The notes beneath the pieces are model-generated. The model saw only the letters and a list, made by a program, of their open reading frames with translations. It was not told the origin of the DNA and searched no databases. From Nocardia bovistercoris (lineage in GTDB: Bacteria; Actinomycetota; Actinomycetes; Mycobacteriales; Mycobacteriaceae), in NCBI RefSeq assembly GCF_015674855.1, contig NZ_JADMLG010000001.1, forward strand, positions 611,995-675,994: 64,000 bases of DNA, in the 5' to 3' direction. The position numbers and the translations under genes are program-made. How positions within the stretch are numbered: position 1 is the stretch's first letter; each line of letters starts with the position of its first letter. Positions 30,508-38,873 of this stretch are shown one piece after another.

Positions 30508-31734
30508 ATGCACGATGTCTTCGCCCCCGCCCGGCTCGGCCCGATCATGTTGCGCAACAGGGTGATCAAAGCCGCCACTTTCGAGGCCCGCACTCCCGAC
30601 GCCCTCGTCACCGACGATCTCGTCGCCTTCCACCGCGAGGTCGCCGCGGGCGGCGTCGGGATGACGACGGTCGCCTACTGCGCGGTCACCCCCGGCGGTC
30701 GCACCGACCGCAGGCAGCTGTGGATGCGCGAGGAAGCCGTCGCCGGACTGCGCGCTCTCACCGACGCCGTGCACGCCGAAGGCGCGGCCGCGAGCGCCCA
30801 GATCGGCCATGCCGGACCGGTCGCCAACGCCGCCTCCAACCGCGCGCCCGCGCTCGCGCCGAGTCCGCTGTTCAGTCCGCTCGGCATGCGCGCCATGAAG
30901 GTTCCCGACGAGACGGAGCTGCGCGAGGTGGTTGACGCGCACGTGCGGGCGGCGCGACTGGCCGAACAGGCCGGATTCGACGCCGTGGAAATACATTTCG
31001 GCCACAACTACCTGGTGAGCGCCTTCCTCAGCCCGCTGCTCAATCGACGCGAGGACGGCTACGGCGGCTCGACGCGCAACCGCGCCAGGCTCGCCCGCGA
31101 GATCGCCGTCGCGGTGGCCGACGCCGTCGGCGGGCGGCTCGCCGTCACCGCGAAACTCAATATGGAGGACGGGCGACGCGGCGGGCTCACCGTGCCAGAA
31201 GCGCTCCGGGTCGCCGCCTGGCTGGAAGCCGACGGCGCCTTGGACGCACTCGAATTGACCGCGGGCAGTTCACTTCTCAACCCCATGCTGCTGTTCCACG
31301 GCGACGCGCCGCGCCGCGAGTTCGCGAAAGCCCTTCCCGGACCGGCACGATGGGGATTCCGGCTGATCGGGCGCGCATTCCTGAAGGAATACCCCTATCG
31401 CGGAACCTATCTGCTGGAACGAGCCCGCCAGTTCCGCCGCGAACTGTCCATGCCGCTGATCCTGTTGGGCGGCATCACCGATATGGACACCATGCGCACC
31501 GCCATGTCCGAGGGTTTCGAGTTCGTCGCGATGGGCCGGGCGCTGCTGCGCGAGCCGGACCTGTTGCACCGCATCCGATCCGACGAAACCACCCGCTCGG
31601 CGTGCGTGCACTGCAACCGCTGCATGCCGACCATCTACACCCGCACCCGGTGCGTGTACCGCCTCGACCCACACGAGCCGATCCCCCTCACCGTTGCGCC
31701 ACGCCCGGCGCGTGCCGAGCAGGACCGGGCGTAG
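30508..31734 (+). CDS. NADH:flavin oxidoreductase (old yellow enzyme family)
   Basis: 408 residues with an OYE-type TIM barrel: LRNRVIKAATFEA at the start, GHAGPVANAAS, then the family signature HFGHNYLVSAFLSP followed by NRREDGYGGS, and ILLGGITD and FEFVAMGRALLREPDL for FMN. Near the end is a cysteine cluster (CVHCNRCMPT...RC), as in the OYE members with an Fe-S site, but the protein lacks the long second FAD/NAD domain. ATG at 30508 has AGGAG five bases upstream. It is co-transcribed with tetR and probably controlled by it. The substrate is probably an enone. Confidence 0.9.
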   Translation: MHDVFAPARLGPIMLRNRVIKAATFEARTPDALVTDDLVAFHREVAAGGVGMTTVAYCAVTPGGRTDRRQLWMREEAVAGLRALTDAVHAEGAAASAQIGHAGPVANAASNRAPALAPSPLFSPLGMRAMKVPDETELREVVDAHVRAARLAEQAGFDAVEIHFGHNYLVSAFLSPLLNRREDGYGGSTRNRARLAREIAVAVADAVGGRLAVTAKLNMEDGRRGGLTVPEALRVAAWLEADGALDALELTAGSSLLNPMLLFHGDAPRREFAKALPGPARWGFRLIGRAFLKEYPYRGTYLLERARQFRRELSMPLILLGGITDMDTMRTAMSEGFEFVAMGRALLREPDLLHRIRSDETTRSACVHCNRCMPTIYTRTRCVYRLDPHEPIPLTVAPRPARAEQDRA

Positions 31735-31859
31735 GCGAGCCGGTCCCGCCGGAACCGGATACACCGCGACTCGACATGGACCGTGTCGAACCCGGAACGA
31801 TCCGAGCGACAGGTGCGAGCATCATGCCGTCCGAGTGAACACCGGACGGCACGACACCA

Positions 31860-33014
31860 TCAGACGGCCTGTTCGACCGCAGCGTCCTCTACCGCGCGCG
31901 AACCGCTCCCCGTCCGCTTCGGCACCGTTAGCGTGGCGACCAGACACAGCACCGCGATGACGAAACATCCTGCGGCATACCAGATATTGCCGATCGGGTC
32001 ACCGTTGGGCGTCTCACCGTCCACAGCGTCGAGGAAGGCGGGCAGCGCCGTCACCCACAGCACCGCGAGCACCCCCAGATACACGAAGCCGTAGATCTGG
32101 ACGAACCGGTTGGTGTAGGGCTCGACATCGGAATCACCCGCACGCAGACTCGTCCACTGCCGCAACAACACCACCGCCGCGACGACCGCGACCACAACCA
32201 ACTCCGCCGCGTACAGCACACCGCGCACCGTGTCGCTCCCGGCGCCACCCACCGTGGCGGGCAGCGGAAGCACGAAGGTGCCGAGCGAGGCGAGCACACC
32301 GATCAGCACCGTGCGCCCCACCAGCTGCGCCCCGGTGAACTCGCGTCCCCGATCGACGTGACGCCCCACGAACAGCTGCGCGAAGAACGCCAGCGACATC
32401 GGCCACAGCGCCGCGAACACCACCACGCTCGGCAGCGGAACCGAGTCGAACATGGGCTGGTTGAGCGGATTCTCGGTGGTCCATTCCCACCAGCGCAGCT
32501 GCGGCCCGATGTGGTCGAAGATCTCGTAGAAGGCGTGGTGCACGAATCCGACGCAGACCGCGCCGACGAGCACGCCGTACCGGCGGAACACCCCGAGCAT
32601 CCTGACGATCTCGAAAGCGAGGGTCGCCGCGAACGGGTAGATCGCCACGATGTAGATCGGCAGCCGCCCCCACAGGAATTCCACGGTGAACAGGTTGTGC
32701 GCGAACATCGTGTCCACGTGGGCGTCGATGCCGAAGGCGGCGGGGAAATACAGCGGCGGTTCGATGATGAACAGGTAGGCGGTCGCGCCGAACCAGACCA
32801 CGAGATTCGTCGGGTCGCCGTGGCGGCGGTACCGGGTGATCGCGTAGACCAGCGCCAGGATCGCGCCGAGCACGATGGTCACCTCGAGCACGAGCAGCGT
32901 CCAGTTCTCCAGCCCGAAGGGGTTGTTCAGGTCGACGAGACCACCGATATCGTCACAGGTGAAACCCATTTCGTCCGCGAGTCGCGCGAACGTGGCCGCG
33001 CAGTGGTCGCTCAC
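31860..33014 (-). CDS. Polytopic membrane protein of unknown function
   Basis: 384 residues with about ten hydrophobic segments (for example LLVLEVTIVLGAILALVYAI, IYIVAIYPFAATLAFEIV, VVVFAALWPMSLAFFAQLF). Between them are a conserved-looking HHAFYEIFDHIGPQLRWW motif and WEW. GTG at 33014 overlaps the stop of the PF10118-like gene upstream (GTGA), so the two are translationally coupled and probably act together. No transporter family is recognised. The His-rich HHAFYEIFDH could bind metal or heme. Confidence 0.8.
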   Translation of the reverse strand: MSDHCAATFARLADEMGFTCDDIGGLVDLNNPFGLENWTLLVLEVTIVLGAILALVYAITRYRRHGDPTNLVVWFGATAYLFIIEPPLYFPAAFGIDAHVDTMFAHNLFTVEFLWGRLPIYIVAIYPFAATLAFEIVRMLGVFRRYGVLVGAVCVGFVHHAFYEIFDHIGPQLRWWEWTTENPLNQPMFDSVPLPSVVVFAALWPMSLAFFAQLFVGRHVDRGREFTGAQLVGRTVLIGVLASLGTFVLPLPATVGGAGSDTVRGVLYAAELVVVAVVAAVVLLRQWTSLRAGDSDVEPYTNRFVQIYGFVYLGVLAVLWVTALPAFLDAVDGETPNGDPIGNIWYAAGCFVIAVLCLVATLTVPKRTGSGSRAVEDAAVEQAV

Positions 33015-33946
33015 CGGTCGGCTCCCGCCGTCGCTTCGGCGGTGTACCAGCGGGTGACGTCGTAGCCCGCGGCGAAGCGTTCGAACCACACGCCCGCCAG
33101 TTCCGGCAGGTTCTCGTGCTCGGGATTGTGCCTCGGCAGTTGGCTGCGCACGATCCCGACCAGCGCGACGAGTTGTGCACGCAGCGGCAGGGCGTCGAAC
33201 GCGCGCGGCATGGGCCCGTGGTCGGTGTGGTCGAGCCACGGCAGTCGCTTGCGAATCCGCTGCACACGCCGGTGCGTGGCGAACATGGCCAGGCAGTCCA
33301 CCTGCCGGTCGGCGAGCGGCACGTGCTCGTTGAACCCGACGCAGGCGATGCGTATGACCTCGAGGACGTGCCGGAATATCGACGGCGCCATCCGCATTCG
33401 GTAGATGTCGCTGCCGACCACGGCGTCGAAGACGATGAGCGCGGAACTGCGGTGTTCGACCTCTTCCACGAAATGCCACAGGAACAGCGAGGCGACCCGG
33501 TCGTCACCCGGCGCGAACAGTTCCGCGTCGTTGTCGAGCATGAGTTTGAAGACCGGCGTGAAGGTGGCCTCGAGGTCGGCGGTGTAGGCGAGCCGGTATT
33601 CCAACGATTTCTCGGCGGTCATCGTGTCGAACGCACCGACGACCTGGCCGAGTGTTTCGCGCAGCCCCGGATACCGCCGGATCAGGGCGTTGGCGTGCTG
33701 GCGGTGCGCGGTCGAATGCTGCCCCTCCTGGCGCACGAACGCGTCGGCCTCCTCGGCGACCGCCGGATCGGTGATGCGCGGCATGGTCTCGCGAATCATG
33801 TTGACGATCATCTTCTCGAAGCCGATCGCCAGGAACGACACCGCGTTGGCCATGGCCGAGAAGGCCGGATTGCGCTCGTTCCAGATGAACGGGACGTCGT
33901 AGTCGGCGAATGCGAAACGCATTTTCCGCACCTGTAGATCCGTCAC
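33011..33946 (-). CDS. Predicted metal-dependent hydrolase (PF10118 type)
   Basis: 311 residues. It has EADAFVRQEGQHSTAHRQHAN (about 66-86) and HFVEEVEHRSSAL (about 158-170), the E...H and ExxxH clusters of the ferritin-like metal_hydrol family that is common in Mycobacteriales beside lipid genes. The fold is a di-metal helical bundle, so an oxidase or desaturase role is as possible as hydrolysis. It is first in a two-gene operon with the membrane protein, and divergent from a TetR regulator across a palindromic operator. Confidence 0.82.
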   Translation of the reverse strand: MTDLQVRKMRFAFADYDVPFIWNERNPAFSAMANAVSFLAIGFEKMIVNMIRETMPRITDPAVAEEADAFVRQEGQHSTAHRQHANALIRRYPGLRETLGQVVGAFDTMTAEKSLEYRLAYTADLEATFTPVFKLMLDNDAELFAPGDDRVASLFLWHFVEEVEHRSSALIVFDAVVGSDIYRMRMAPSIFRHVLEVIRIACVGFNEHVPLADRQVDCLAMFATHRRVQRIRKRLPWLDHTDHGPMPRAFDALPLRAQLVALVGIVRSQLPRHNPEHENLPELAGVWFERFAAGYDVTRWYTAEATAGADR

Positions 33947-34011
33947 TGTGCTTTCACCTCATGTCGGTCAGGAGCGGGCAGACGTGACGCCGCTCACCCA
34001 CGATCGAGGTA

Positions 34012-34041
34012 ATCATACACAGAACCGATTTTCTGTATGAT
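34012..34041. promoter_or_regulatory. Palindromic operator in the divergent promoter
   Basis: ATCATACA (34012-34019) and TGTATGAT (34034-34041) are inverted, with CAGAA/TTCTG nested inside. It lies 65 bp before the PF10118-like gene and 140 bp before the TetR gene, a fitting TetR operator for both. Confidence 0.65.
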
Positions 34042-34181
34042 GTGATCGCGAACATCGCTCCGACCAGGGCGAACATCCGGACCGACGGCCTGTGGTAGCG
34101 TCATTTTCACTGAACGGTCGCATGCGCCGCCGCGGCGACTTGGTACCCGAGAAGCACAGTGTGAACCGAGGGAAGCGAGCA

Positions 34182-34805
34182 GTGGCAGGCAGGCGCGGAT
34201 GGGGCGGAGACCCGCCGAGCAGCGACGAGGAAGCGACCCGTCGCATCGTCGCGGCCGCCGTGGAACTGATCGGGCGCACCGGCACCGAGATCAGCATCGC
34301 CGACGTCGCCGAATCACTCGGCGTCATCCGCCAGACCGTATACCGCTATTTCCCCAGCTCCGACGCCCTGATGCAAGCCGCCGCCTACGCCGCCGTCGAC
34401 GGATTCCTCGATCAGCTCGCCGAACACGTCAGCGGCAACACCGACCCCGCCGACGCCATGACCGAAGCCGTCCTGTTCACCCTCACCCAGGTGCGCCGGA
34501 TCCCCCACCTCGGCCTCATGCTGTCGAGCACCTATTCCAACGCCCACCCCGAAGAAGTCGCCTCCGAACGAGCACACCTGTTCGGCATGGCGATGCTCGA
34601 CCGCTTCGACGTCGACTGGCGCGGCCACGGATTCGATGACCGCGCCCAACACGAACTGGTCGAATACACCCTGCGCACCATGCAATCCTTCTTCATCTCC
34701 CCCGGCACCCGCACCGAAGCCGAACAGCGCCACTACCTGCGCCGCTGGCTCGGAGCCGCCATCCGCGCCCAAGCCGCGACCGTCCCGAGCGGGGGCGCGA
34801 CCTAG
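34182..34805 (+). CDS. TetR-family regulator
   Basis: 207 residues. The HTH is at about 17-62 (ATRRIVAAAVELIGRTG...ISIADVAESLGVIRQTVYRYFPSSDALM). The C-terminal domain has RTMQSFFISPG near the end, as in regulators of fatty-acid and P450 genes in mycobacteria. GTG at 34182 has GAGGGA eight bases upstream; GTG at 34161 is an alternative. It is divergent from the PF10118/membrane operon, which it probably controls through the palindrome at 34012-34041. Confidence 0.88.
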   Translation: MAGRRGWGGDPPSSDEEATRRIVAAAVELIGRTGTEISIADVAESLGVIRQTVYRYFPSSDALMQAAAYAAVDGFLDQLAEHVSGNTDPADAMTEAVLFTLTQVRRIPHLGLMLSSTYSNAHPEEVASERAHLFGMAMLDRFDVDWRGHGFDDRAQHELVEYTLRTMQSFFISPGTRTEAEQRHYLRRWLGAAIRAQAATVPSGGAT

Positions 34806-35001
34806 TCCTTCCCACGCCGGTGAGGCGACACACGCGGCGATGAAAGGAGCGCGAACCTGGACGTCGCGCAGGAGTTCCTGTCCCAAGCTGCTCCAGCACG
34901 CACATCGGCGACGGAGCCGAAGACACACATTAGGCCACAGTCTCCGCAGCTGAAAACCGTTCGGAAACAGACGATCTCGCAGTGCACCCGACCTGCCGAC
35001 A

Positions 35002-35343
35002 TCAACAGGACCTGACCTGCGCCACCCCTTCTCCGACGCCGACAGCCGCTCCACCGACCGAACTGAACAAGGCGACGAAGCCACTGACAGACGGTCGAAT
35101 GTTCTGCAGAGCCGAGACCACGTCCGAATGAATGTGCCAGTCCCGCATCAGCGGCCCCACGGGAATCTCCGCCGACAAGCTGAGCACCTCGATCCCCACC
35201 ACCATGTCCATCGCATCCAGATCGATCAACACACTGTCCGTGACCTCGACAGTCCTGACAACGGCGCTGTCGTTCAACTGGATATACGCGGCACCGACAT
35301 TCGGGTCGATCTGCAACTCAACCTTTCCCGTCATGCGGTTCAT
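35002..35343 (-). CDS. DUF2283 family protein
   Basis: 113 residues. The first 70 carry the DUF2283 pattern: QIDPNVGAAYIQL...TVEVTDSVLIDLDAMDMVVGIEVLSLSA. This small domain is found alone and beside toxin-antitoxin-like genes; its role is unknown. The tail after about residue 75 is not conserved-looking. ATG at 35343 is close behind AAGGA; ATGs at 35355 and 35334 are in frame. No partner gene can be recognised in 34806-35001 or 35344-35598, where I see nothing else. Confidence 0.72.
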   Translation of the reverse strand: MNRMTGKVELQIDPNVGAAYIQLNDSAVVRTVEVTDSVLIDLDAMDMVVGIEVLSLSAEIPVGPLMRDWHIHSDVVSALQNIRPSVSGFVALFSSVGGAAVGVGEGVAQVRSC

Positions 35344-35598
35344 CTGTCCTTCCATGCGACTGACTTCACTGTAAGAGTTCCGTTGTGCAGATAGGGAGCC
35401 ACCTGGACCGAAGGGATCGGACGACCATCGATCGGTGCGCCCGCCGAGTGCCGAAATTCGGATGCGGTCGGTCTCGAGGGACGCGTACCGTGATCACAGC
35501 GGCGGGCAGGACAACCAGAGGCCGCGCACCAGAACCGTGAAAAGAATTGCGGTGGAAGCACTTCGGCGAACACACCGAGCGCCGCGGGGAGGTAGGAC

Positions 35599-36330
35599 AT
35601 GACCAAGCTCAACCAGATCATCGCCGTCGAGAAGGGCGTCAAGAGTGGCGCGGCGCGGGAGCTCGCGGAGACCCACGGGCTGTTGAACAAGCCCGCCCTG
35701 CTCGCCGGCATCGCGCGCACCTACCAGCCCAAGGACGAAGAAGGCGAGCAGCTGCCTCCGGAATCGACTCGGGTGCAGGTGAAGTCGGAGGAGGTGTTGC
35801 GGCGCACGGCCGCCACGCTCACCCGGCTCTTCGATGTCACGGCGACCAAGGACTGGGCCAATACCGAGGCCAAGGCCGACATCACCGTCGACGACACCAC
35901 CCTGCTGTCCGGCGTACCGGTCTCCTACCTGCTCTTCCTCGAAAAGCAGCTCACCGACCTGCACACCTTCGTCAAGAAGCTCCCCGTCCTCGACGCCGCC
36001 GAGACCTGGACCTTCGACGACTCCACCGACACCTGGCGCACCGACGCCGTCCGCACCCTGCGCACCAAGAAGGTCCCACGCAACCACGTCAAGGCCGAAG
36101 CCACCGACAAGCACCCCGCCCAGGTCGAGGTCTACTACGAAGACATCGCCATCGGCTACTGGACCACGGTGAAGTTCAGTGGTTCGCTGCCCGCTCGGCG
36201 GGTCAACGAGTTGGCGGAGCGGATCGAGAAGGTGCAGCGGGCGGTGAAGTTCGCGCGGGAGGAGGCCAATGGCGCGGAGATCACCGACCGTAAGGCGGGG
36301 GCGGCGATCTTCGAGTATCTGTTCCGGTGA
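35599..36330 (+). CDS. Conserved protein (I think DUF7873) next to Y-RNA-like elements
   Basis: 243 residues, no signal peptide or membrane segment. It is Lys/Thr/Asp-rich and starts TKLNQIIAVEKGVKS. The mid-part VTATKDWANTEAKADITVD and VPVSYLLFLEKQLTDLHTFV is followed by TDKHPAQVEVYYEDIAIGYWTT, and a helical end follows. I recall this family from Streptomyces and relatives as DUF7873; that name needs checking. An AGG ribosome site is just upstream (GGGGAGGTAGGAC). A perfect terminator follows at 36336, and two tRNA-mimic RNA elements lie within 250 bp, so an RNA-related role is a reasonable guess, no more. Confidence 0.78.
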   Translation: MTKLNQIIAVEKGVKSGAARELAETHGLLNKPALLAGIARTYQPKDEEGEQLPPESTRVQVKSEEVLRRTAATLTRLFDVTATKDWANTEAKADITVDDTTLLSGVPVSYLLFLEKQLTDLHTFVKKLPVLDAAETWTFDDSTDTWRTDAVRTLRTKKVPRNHVKAEATDKHPAQVEVYYEDIAIGYWTTVKFSGSLPARRVNELAERIEKVQRAVKFAREEANGAEITDRKAGAAIFEYLFR

Positions 36331-36335
36331 CACCG

Positions 36336-36362
36336 ACCGGGGCGAGTGCGGCTCGCCCCGGT
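36336..36362 (+). terminator. Intrinsic terminator after the DUF7873-like gene
   Basis: Perfect 11-bp stem ACCGGGGCGAG/CTCGCCCCGGT with loop TGCGG, five bases after the stop codon. Confidence 0.8.
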
Positions 36363-36371
36363 CCCACAGTC

Positions 36372-36392
36372 GTCCCCGCCGCGTGCGGGGAC
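36372..36392. repeat. Second hairpin, 8-bp stem
   Basis: GTCCCCGC (36372-36379) pairs with GCGGGGAC (36385-36392) around a 5-nt loop, just before the first Y-RNA-like element. It could be a tandem terminator or the 5' end of that RNA. Confidence 0.6.
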
Positions 36393-36399
36393 AGCGCGA

Positions 36400-36532
36400 G
36401 GAGCGCACACTCACACTGAAGTTCGGAAAATGAATCACACGGTGTCAGTGCGGGTTCGAATCCCGCCTCGGGTACCCGCCCGAGTAGCCCAAGCGGAAGA
36501 GGCAGCCGTGACGACACTCAAATTCTCGCTCC
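36400..36532 (+). ncRNA. Y RNA-like (YrlA-class) tRNA-mimic element 1
   Basis: In order: closing strand GGAGCG (36400-36405), which pairs with CGCTCC (36527-36532); an inner GTGTC (36442-36446), which pairs with GACAC (36513-36517); a perfect T-arm GCGGG-TTCGAAT-CCCGC (36450-36466). Next comes a 7-bp acceptor-like hairpin CTCGGGT/GCCCGAG with loop ACCC (36467-36484); then TA, and a D-arm GCC...GCGG...GGC (36487-36503). The 3' half of a tRNA thus precedes the 5' half, with the acceptor strands joined by a loop, as in bacterial Y RNAs of the YrlA class. It is not a normal tRNA gene: there is no anticodon arm between D- and T-arms. Confidence 0.72.
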
Positions 36533-36556
36533 AGCACGAGTATTCGCCGCCGAACA

Positions 36557-36740
36557 CCGATCAGGAGGAAAGGGCTCGCAGCGCCGAGATGCCGGTTCGA
36601 CTCCGGCTCCCTCAGCCACGATGGGGGATGGCCTAAAGGTAGGGCGCGTCGCGATCAGAGTGACCCGATCCCCTCGATCCGGTTGTGCGAATTGGGTGGC
36701 ACACGCGGAACCCCGTGGGCAGGCTAGGCCCACGGGGTTC
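36557..36740 (+). ncRNA. Y RNA-like (YrlA-class) tRNA-mimic element 2
   Basis: Same plan as element 1. The closing stem CCGATC..GAGG (36557-36568) pairs with CCTCGAT.CGG (36672-36682), and an inner GCGCC (36581-36585) can pair with GGCGC. The T-arm is GCCGG-TTCGACT-CCGGC (36591-36607). The 7-bp acceptor-like hairpin TCCCTCA/TGGGGGA has loop GCCACGA (36608-36628); then TG and a D-arm GCC.TAAAGGTA.GGC (36631-36645). A 13-bp terminator ends the unit at 36740. The stem sequences differ entirely from element 1 while the pairing is kept, which supports a conserved structure. Confidence 0.72.
36708..36740 (+). terminator. Strong terminator after the Y-RNA-like elements
   Basis: Perfect 13-bp stem GAACCCCGTGGGC/GCCCACGGGGTTC with a 7-nt loop, followed by TCC. 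It separates the RNA elements from the PPOX gene. Confidence 0.8.
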
Positions 36741-36788
36741 TCCACTCGAAAAGGAATGATCGGCCGGTCGAGCACGTTGCGCACAAGC

Positions 36789-37202
36789 GTGACCACAGTT
36801 GAACTGTCCGCAGAGCTCAAGAAGTACATCGATGAATCGAAGGTGTTCGCGACCGCGGCCACCATCAACCCCGCCGGTGAACCGCACCTGACGGTGGTGT
36901 GGATCGAGCGCGACGGCGACGACATCGTGTTCTCCACCACTCGCCCGCGCCGCCAGGGTAAGAACATCGCCCGCGACGCGCGCGTCACCATCCTCATCAA
37001 TCCCCCGGAGAACCCGTACGTGTACGCCGAGATCGTCGGCACCGCGACCTTCACCCCCGACCCGAACCGCGAACTGCCGGATCGCCTGTCTCGCAAGTAC
37101 ACCGGACAGGATTACGGCGACTTCAACCCGTCCGCTCCCGACGACAGCGCGGATCGCATCACCGTCCGCGTGACACCGCGCAAGATCACCGGCCGGTTCT
37201 GA
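36789..37202 (+). CDS. PPOX-class F420-dependent oxidoreductase/flavin-binding protein
   Basis: 137 residues. A split-barrel flavin/F420-binding fold: VFATAATINPAGEPHLTVVWIE, DDIVFSTTRPRRQGKNIARDARVTILI, and YVYAEIVGTATF. These are the hallmarks of small actinobacterial F420-dependent reductases. GTG at 36789 is chosen; ATG at 36756 is in frame, but its AAGGA is too close. Neither has an ideal ribosome site, and the frame cannot extend past the terminator at 36740. Confidence 0.88.
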   Translation: MTTVELSAELKKYIDESKVFATAATINPAGEPHLTVVWIERDGDDIVFSTTRPRRQGKNIARDARVTILINPPENPYVYAEIVGTATFTPDPNRELPDRLSRKYTGQDYGDFNPSAPDDSADRITVRVTPRKITGRF

Positions 37203-37268
37203 AGACGCCGAAGCGCGGCGGAATCCCCGCCGCGCCCACCGACCGAATGCGAGCCGTCCCCCGGTGAA

Positions 37269-38753
37269 TCAGCTGCGCTGGGCCTCTTCCTGCGCGGAAT
37301 GGGCCTGGGCGATCTGCTGGGGGGTGTAGCGGAGGGTGAGCGCGACGAGGGCGATGAGGATCGCGACGCCCGCGCAGACGGCGAGGACCAGGGTGTAGCC
37401 GTTGCCGAGGGCCGCGATCTGGGCGGGAGTCATGGTCGCGGTGTTGCCGGTGCGCCCGCCGAGGGACAGGGTGCGCGACACCGCGACCGGGGTCAGGATG
37501 CCGATGGCCAGCGGGGTGCCGAGGTTCATGTACATCTGGCCGACGGCGGCCAGCGGGCCGATATCGGAGGCGGGCACGCCGACCAGCACGCACAGCGGGG
37601 TTAGCACCATGGCGACGCCGACGCCAGCGCCGATCACCACGAGCAGCGTCAACAGGGTGGGCACGTAGGTCACGTCGCGGTCGAGGGTGGACGCGAACAA
37701 CAACCCGATCGCGAGGACGATGGCGGCGCCGTTCAGCAGCCAGCGCGGCGCGATCACCAGCGCCGCCTTGGACGCGGCCGCCGCGCCGACGCCGATGCCG
37801 ACGGTGAACGGGATGCACGCGATGCCCGCGTGCAGGGGGCTGTAGCCGAGCACGTTCTGCAGGAACTGGGCGACGAAGTAGGTCATCGCGCCGAGTACGC
37901 CGCCCGCGAGCAGGATCAGGGCGAAGGTCGCGACGCGGTCGCGGCTGTCGAACAGCGTCCACGGCACCAGCGGATTGTCGACGCGCCGCTCGGCGAAGAC
38001 GAAGGCGATCAGCAGCACGAGGCCCCCGACCAGCGACCCGATGATGGACCAGTGACCCCATCCGAGTTCGGGTCCCTCGGTGGCGGCGAACACGATGGCC
38101 GTGCAGGCCGAGGTGCCGAGGACCGCGCCGCGGATGTCGAGTCCGACGCGATGGTGGTCGGTGTCGGCGAGGCAGTAGACGGCGCCGATCACGATCAGCA
38201 CGCCGATCGGCACGTTGATGAGGAAGATCCACCGCCAGGACAGTTCGGTCAGCGCGCCGCCGATGACGAGTCCGCCGACCGACCCGACGCCGACCATCGA
38301 GCCGACGATCGCGATGGCCTGGTTGCGGGCCTTGCCCGGGGCGAAGGTGGTGGCGACCAGCGCGAAGGCCGACGGCGCCGCCAGCGCGGCGCCCGTGCCC
38401 TGCAGGGCGCGGGCGGCGATGAGCATGGCCTCGCCGGTGGCCAGCCCGCACAGCAGCGACGCGAAGGTGAACAGCGTGACGCCGACGATCAGCATGCGTT
38501 TGCGGCCGAAGGCGTCGCCGATGCGGCCGCCGAGCAGCATCAAGCCCGCGAAGGTGAGCCCGTACGAGGTGACCGTCCACGCGCTGCCGGAACTGGACAG
38601 CCCCATTTCCTGTTGCAGGCGCGGCAGCGCCAGGATCACCACACTGCCGTCGAGCACCACCATGAGCTGGAGTCCGCTGAGGACGAAGATCGCGAGCCCG
38701 AAGGCCCGCTGCGTCACGGGGTACTGCGTCGTCACAGCGGGATTCTGGAGCAT
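37269..38753 (-). CDS. DHA2-family MFS drug efflux pump (EfpA-like)
   Basis: 494 residues, 14 predicted membrane segments. MFS motif A is GGRIGDAFGRKR after TM2; the DHA2 motif LVLSGLQLMVVLDGSVVILALPRL-like start and motif C (GGLVIGGALTELSWRWIFLINVP) are present. It occupies the place of Rv2846c (efpA) before cysG and is probably a proton-driven exporter of lipophilic drugs. The start is ATG at 38753. No divergent regulator is adjacent. Confidence 0.92.
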   Translation of the reverse strand: MLQNPAVTTQYPVTQRAFGLAIFVLSGLQLMVVLDGSVVILALPRLQQEMGLSSSGSAWTVTSYGLTFAGLMLLGGRIGDAFGRKRMLIVGVTLFTFASLLCGLATGEAMLIAARALQGTGAALAAPSAFALVATTFAPGKARNQAIAIVGSMVGVGSVGGLVIGGALTELSWRWIFLINVPIGVLIVIGAVYCLADTDHHRVGLDIRGAVLGTSACTAIVFAATEGPELGWGHWSIIGSLVGGLVLLIAFVFAERRVDNPLVPWTLFDSRDRVATFALILLAGGVLGAMTYFVAQFLQNVLGYSPLHAGIACIPFTVGIGVGAAAASKAALVIAPRWLLNGAAIVLAIGLLFASTLDRDVTYVPTLLTLLVVIGAGVGVAMVLTPLCVLVGVPASDIGPLAAVGQMYMNLGTPLAIGILTPVAVSRTLSLGGRTGNTATMTPAQIAALGNGYTLVLAVCAGVAILIALVALTLRYTPQQIAQAHSAQEEAQRS

Positions 38754-38873
38754 GGTGAGCCACTGTAGTTGACGGCGGCAGCGGCCCCGGTTGTCGCCGT
38801 GGAACCGGCCGACACGCCACAGAACGCCCGCCGCCGCACTGTGGCGACTCCCGACTTCACCGCGCGACCGACG

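Noticed and set aside
34802..35005. Small minus-strand frame after the DUF2283 gene
   Set aside because: It overlaps the DUF2283 stop as ATGA, but the product is Cys/Arg-rich with no ribosome site or family.
36440..36655. Ordinary tRNA genes
   Set aside because: T-arms and D-arms are perfect, but their order is reversed and no anticodon arm lies between D- and T-arm; the acceptor strands pair with each other through a short loop. The Y-RNA-like reading explains all parts.
36621..36788. Upstream extension of the PPOX gene
   Set aside because: It would run through the second tRNA-mimic element and a 13-bp terminator; the conserved fold starts after 36789.
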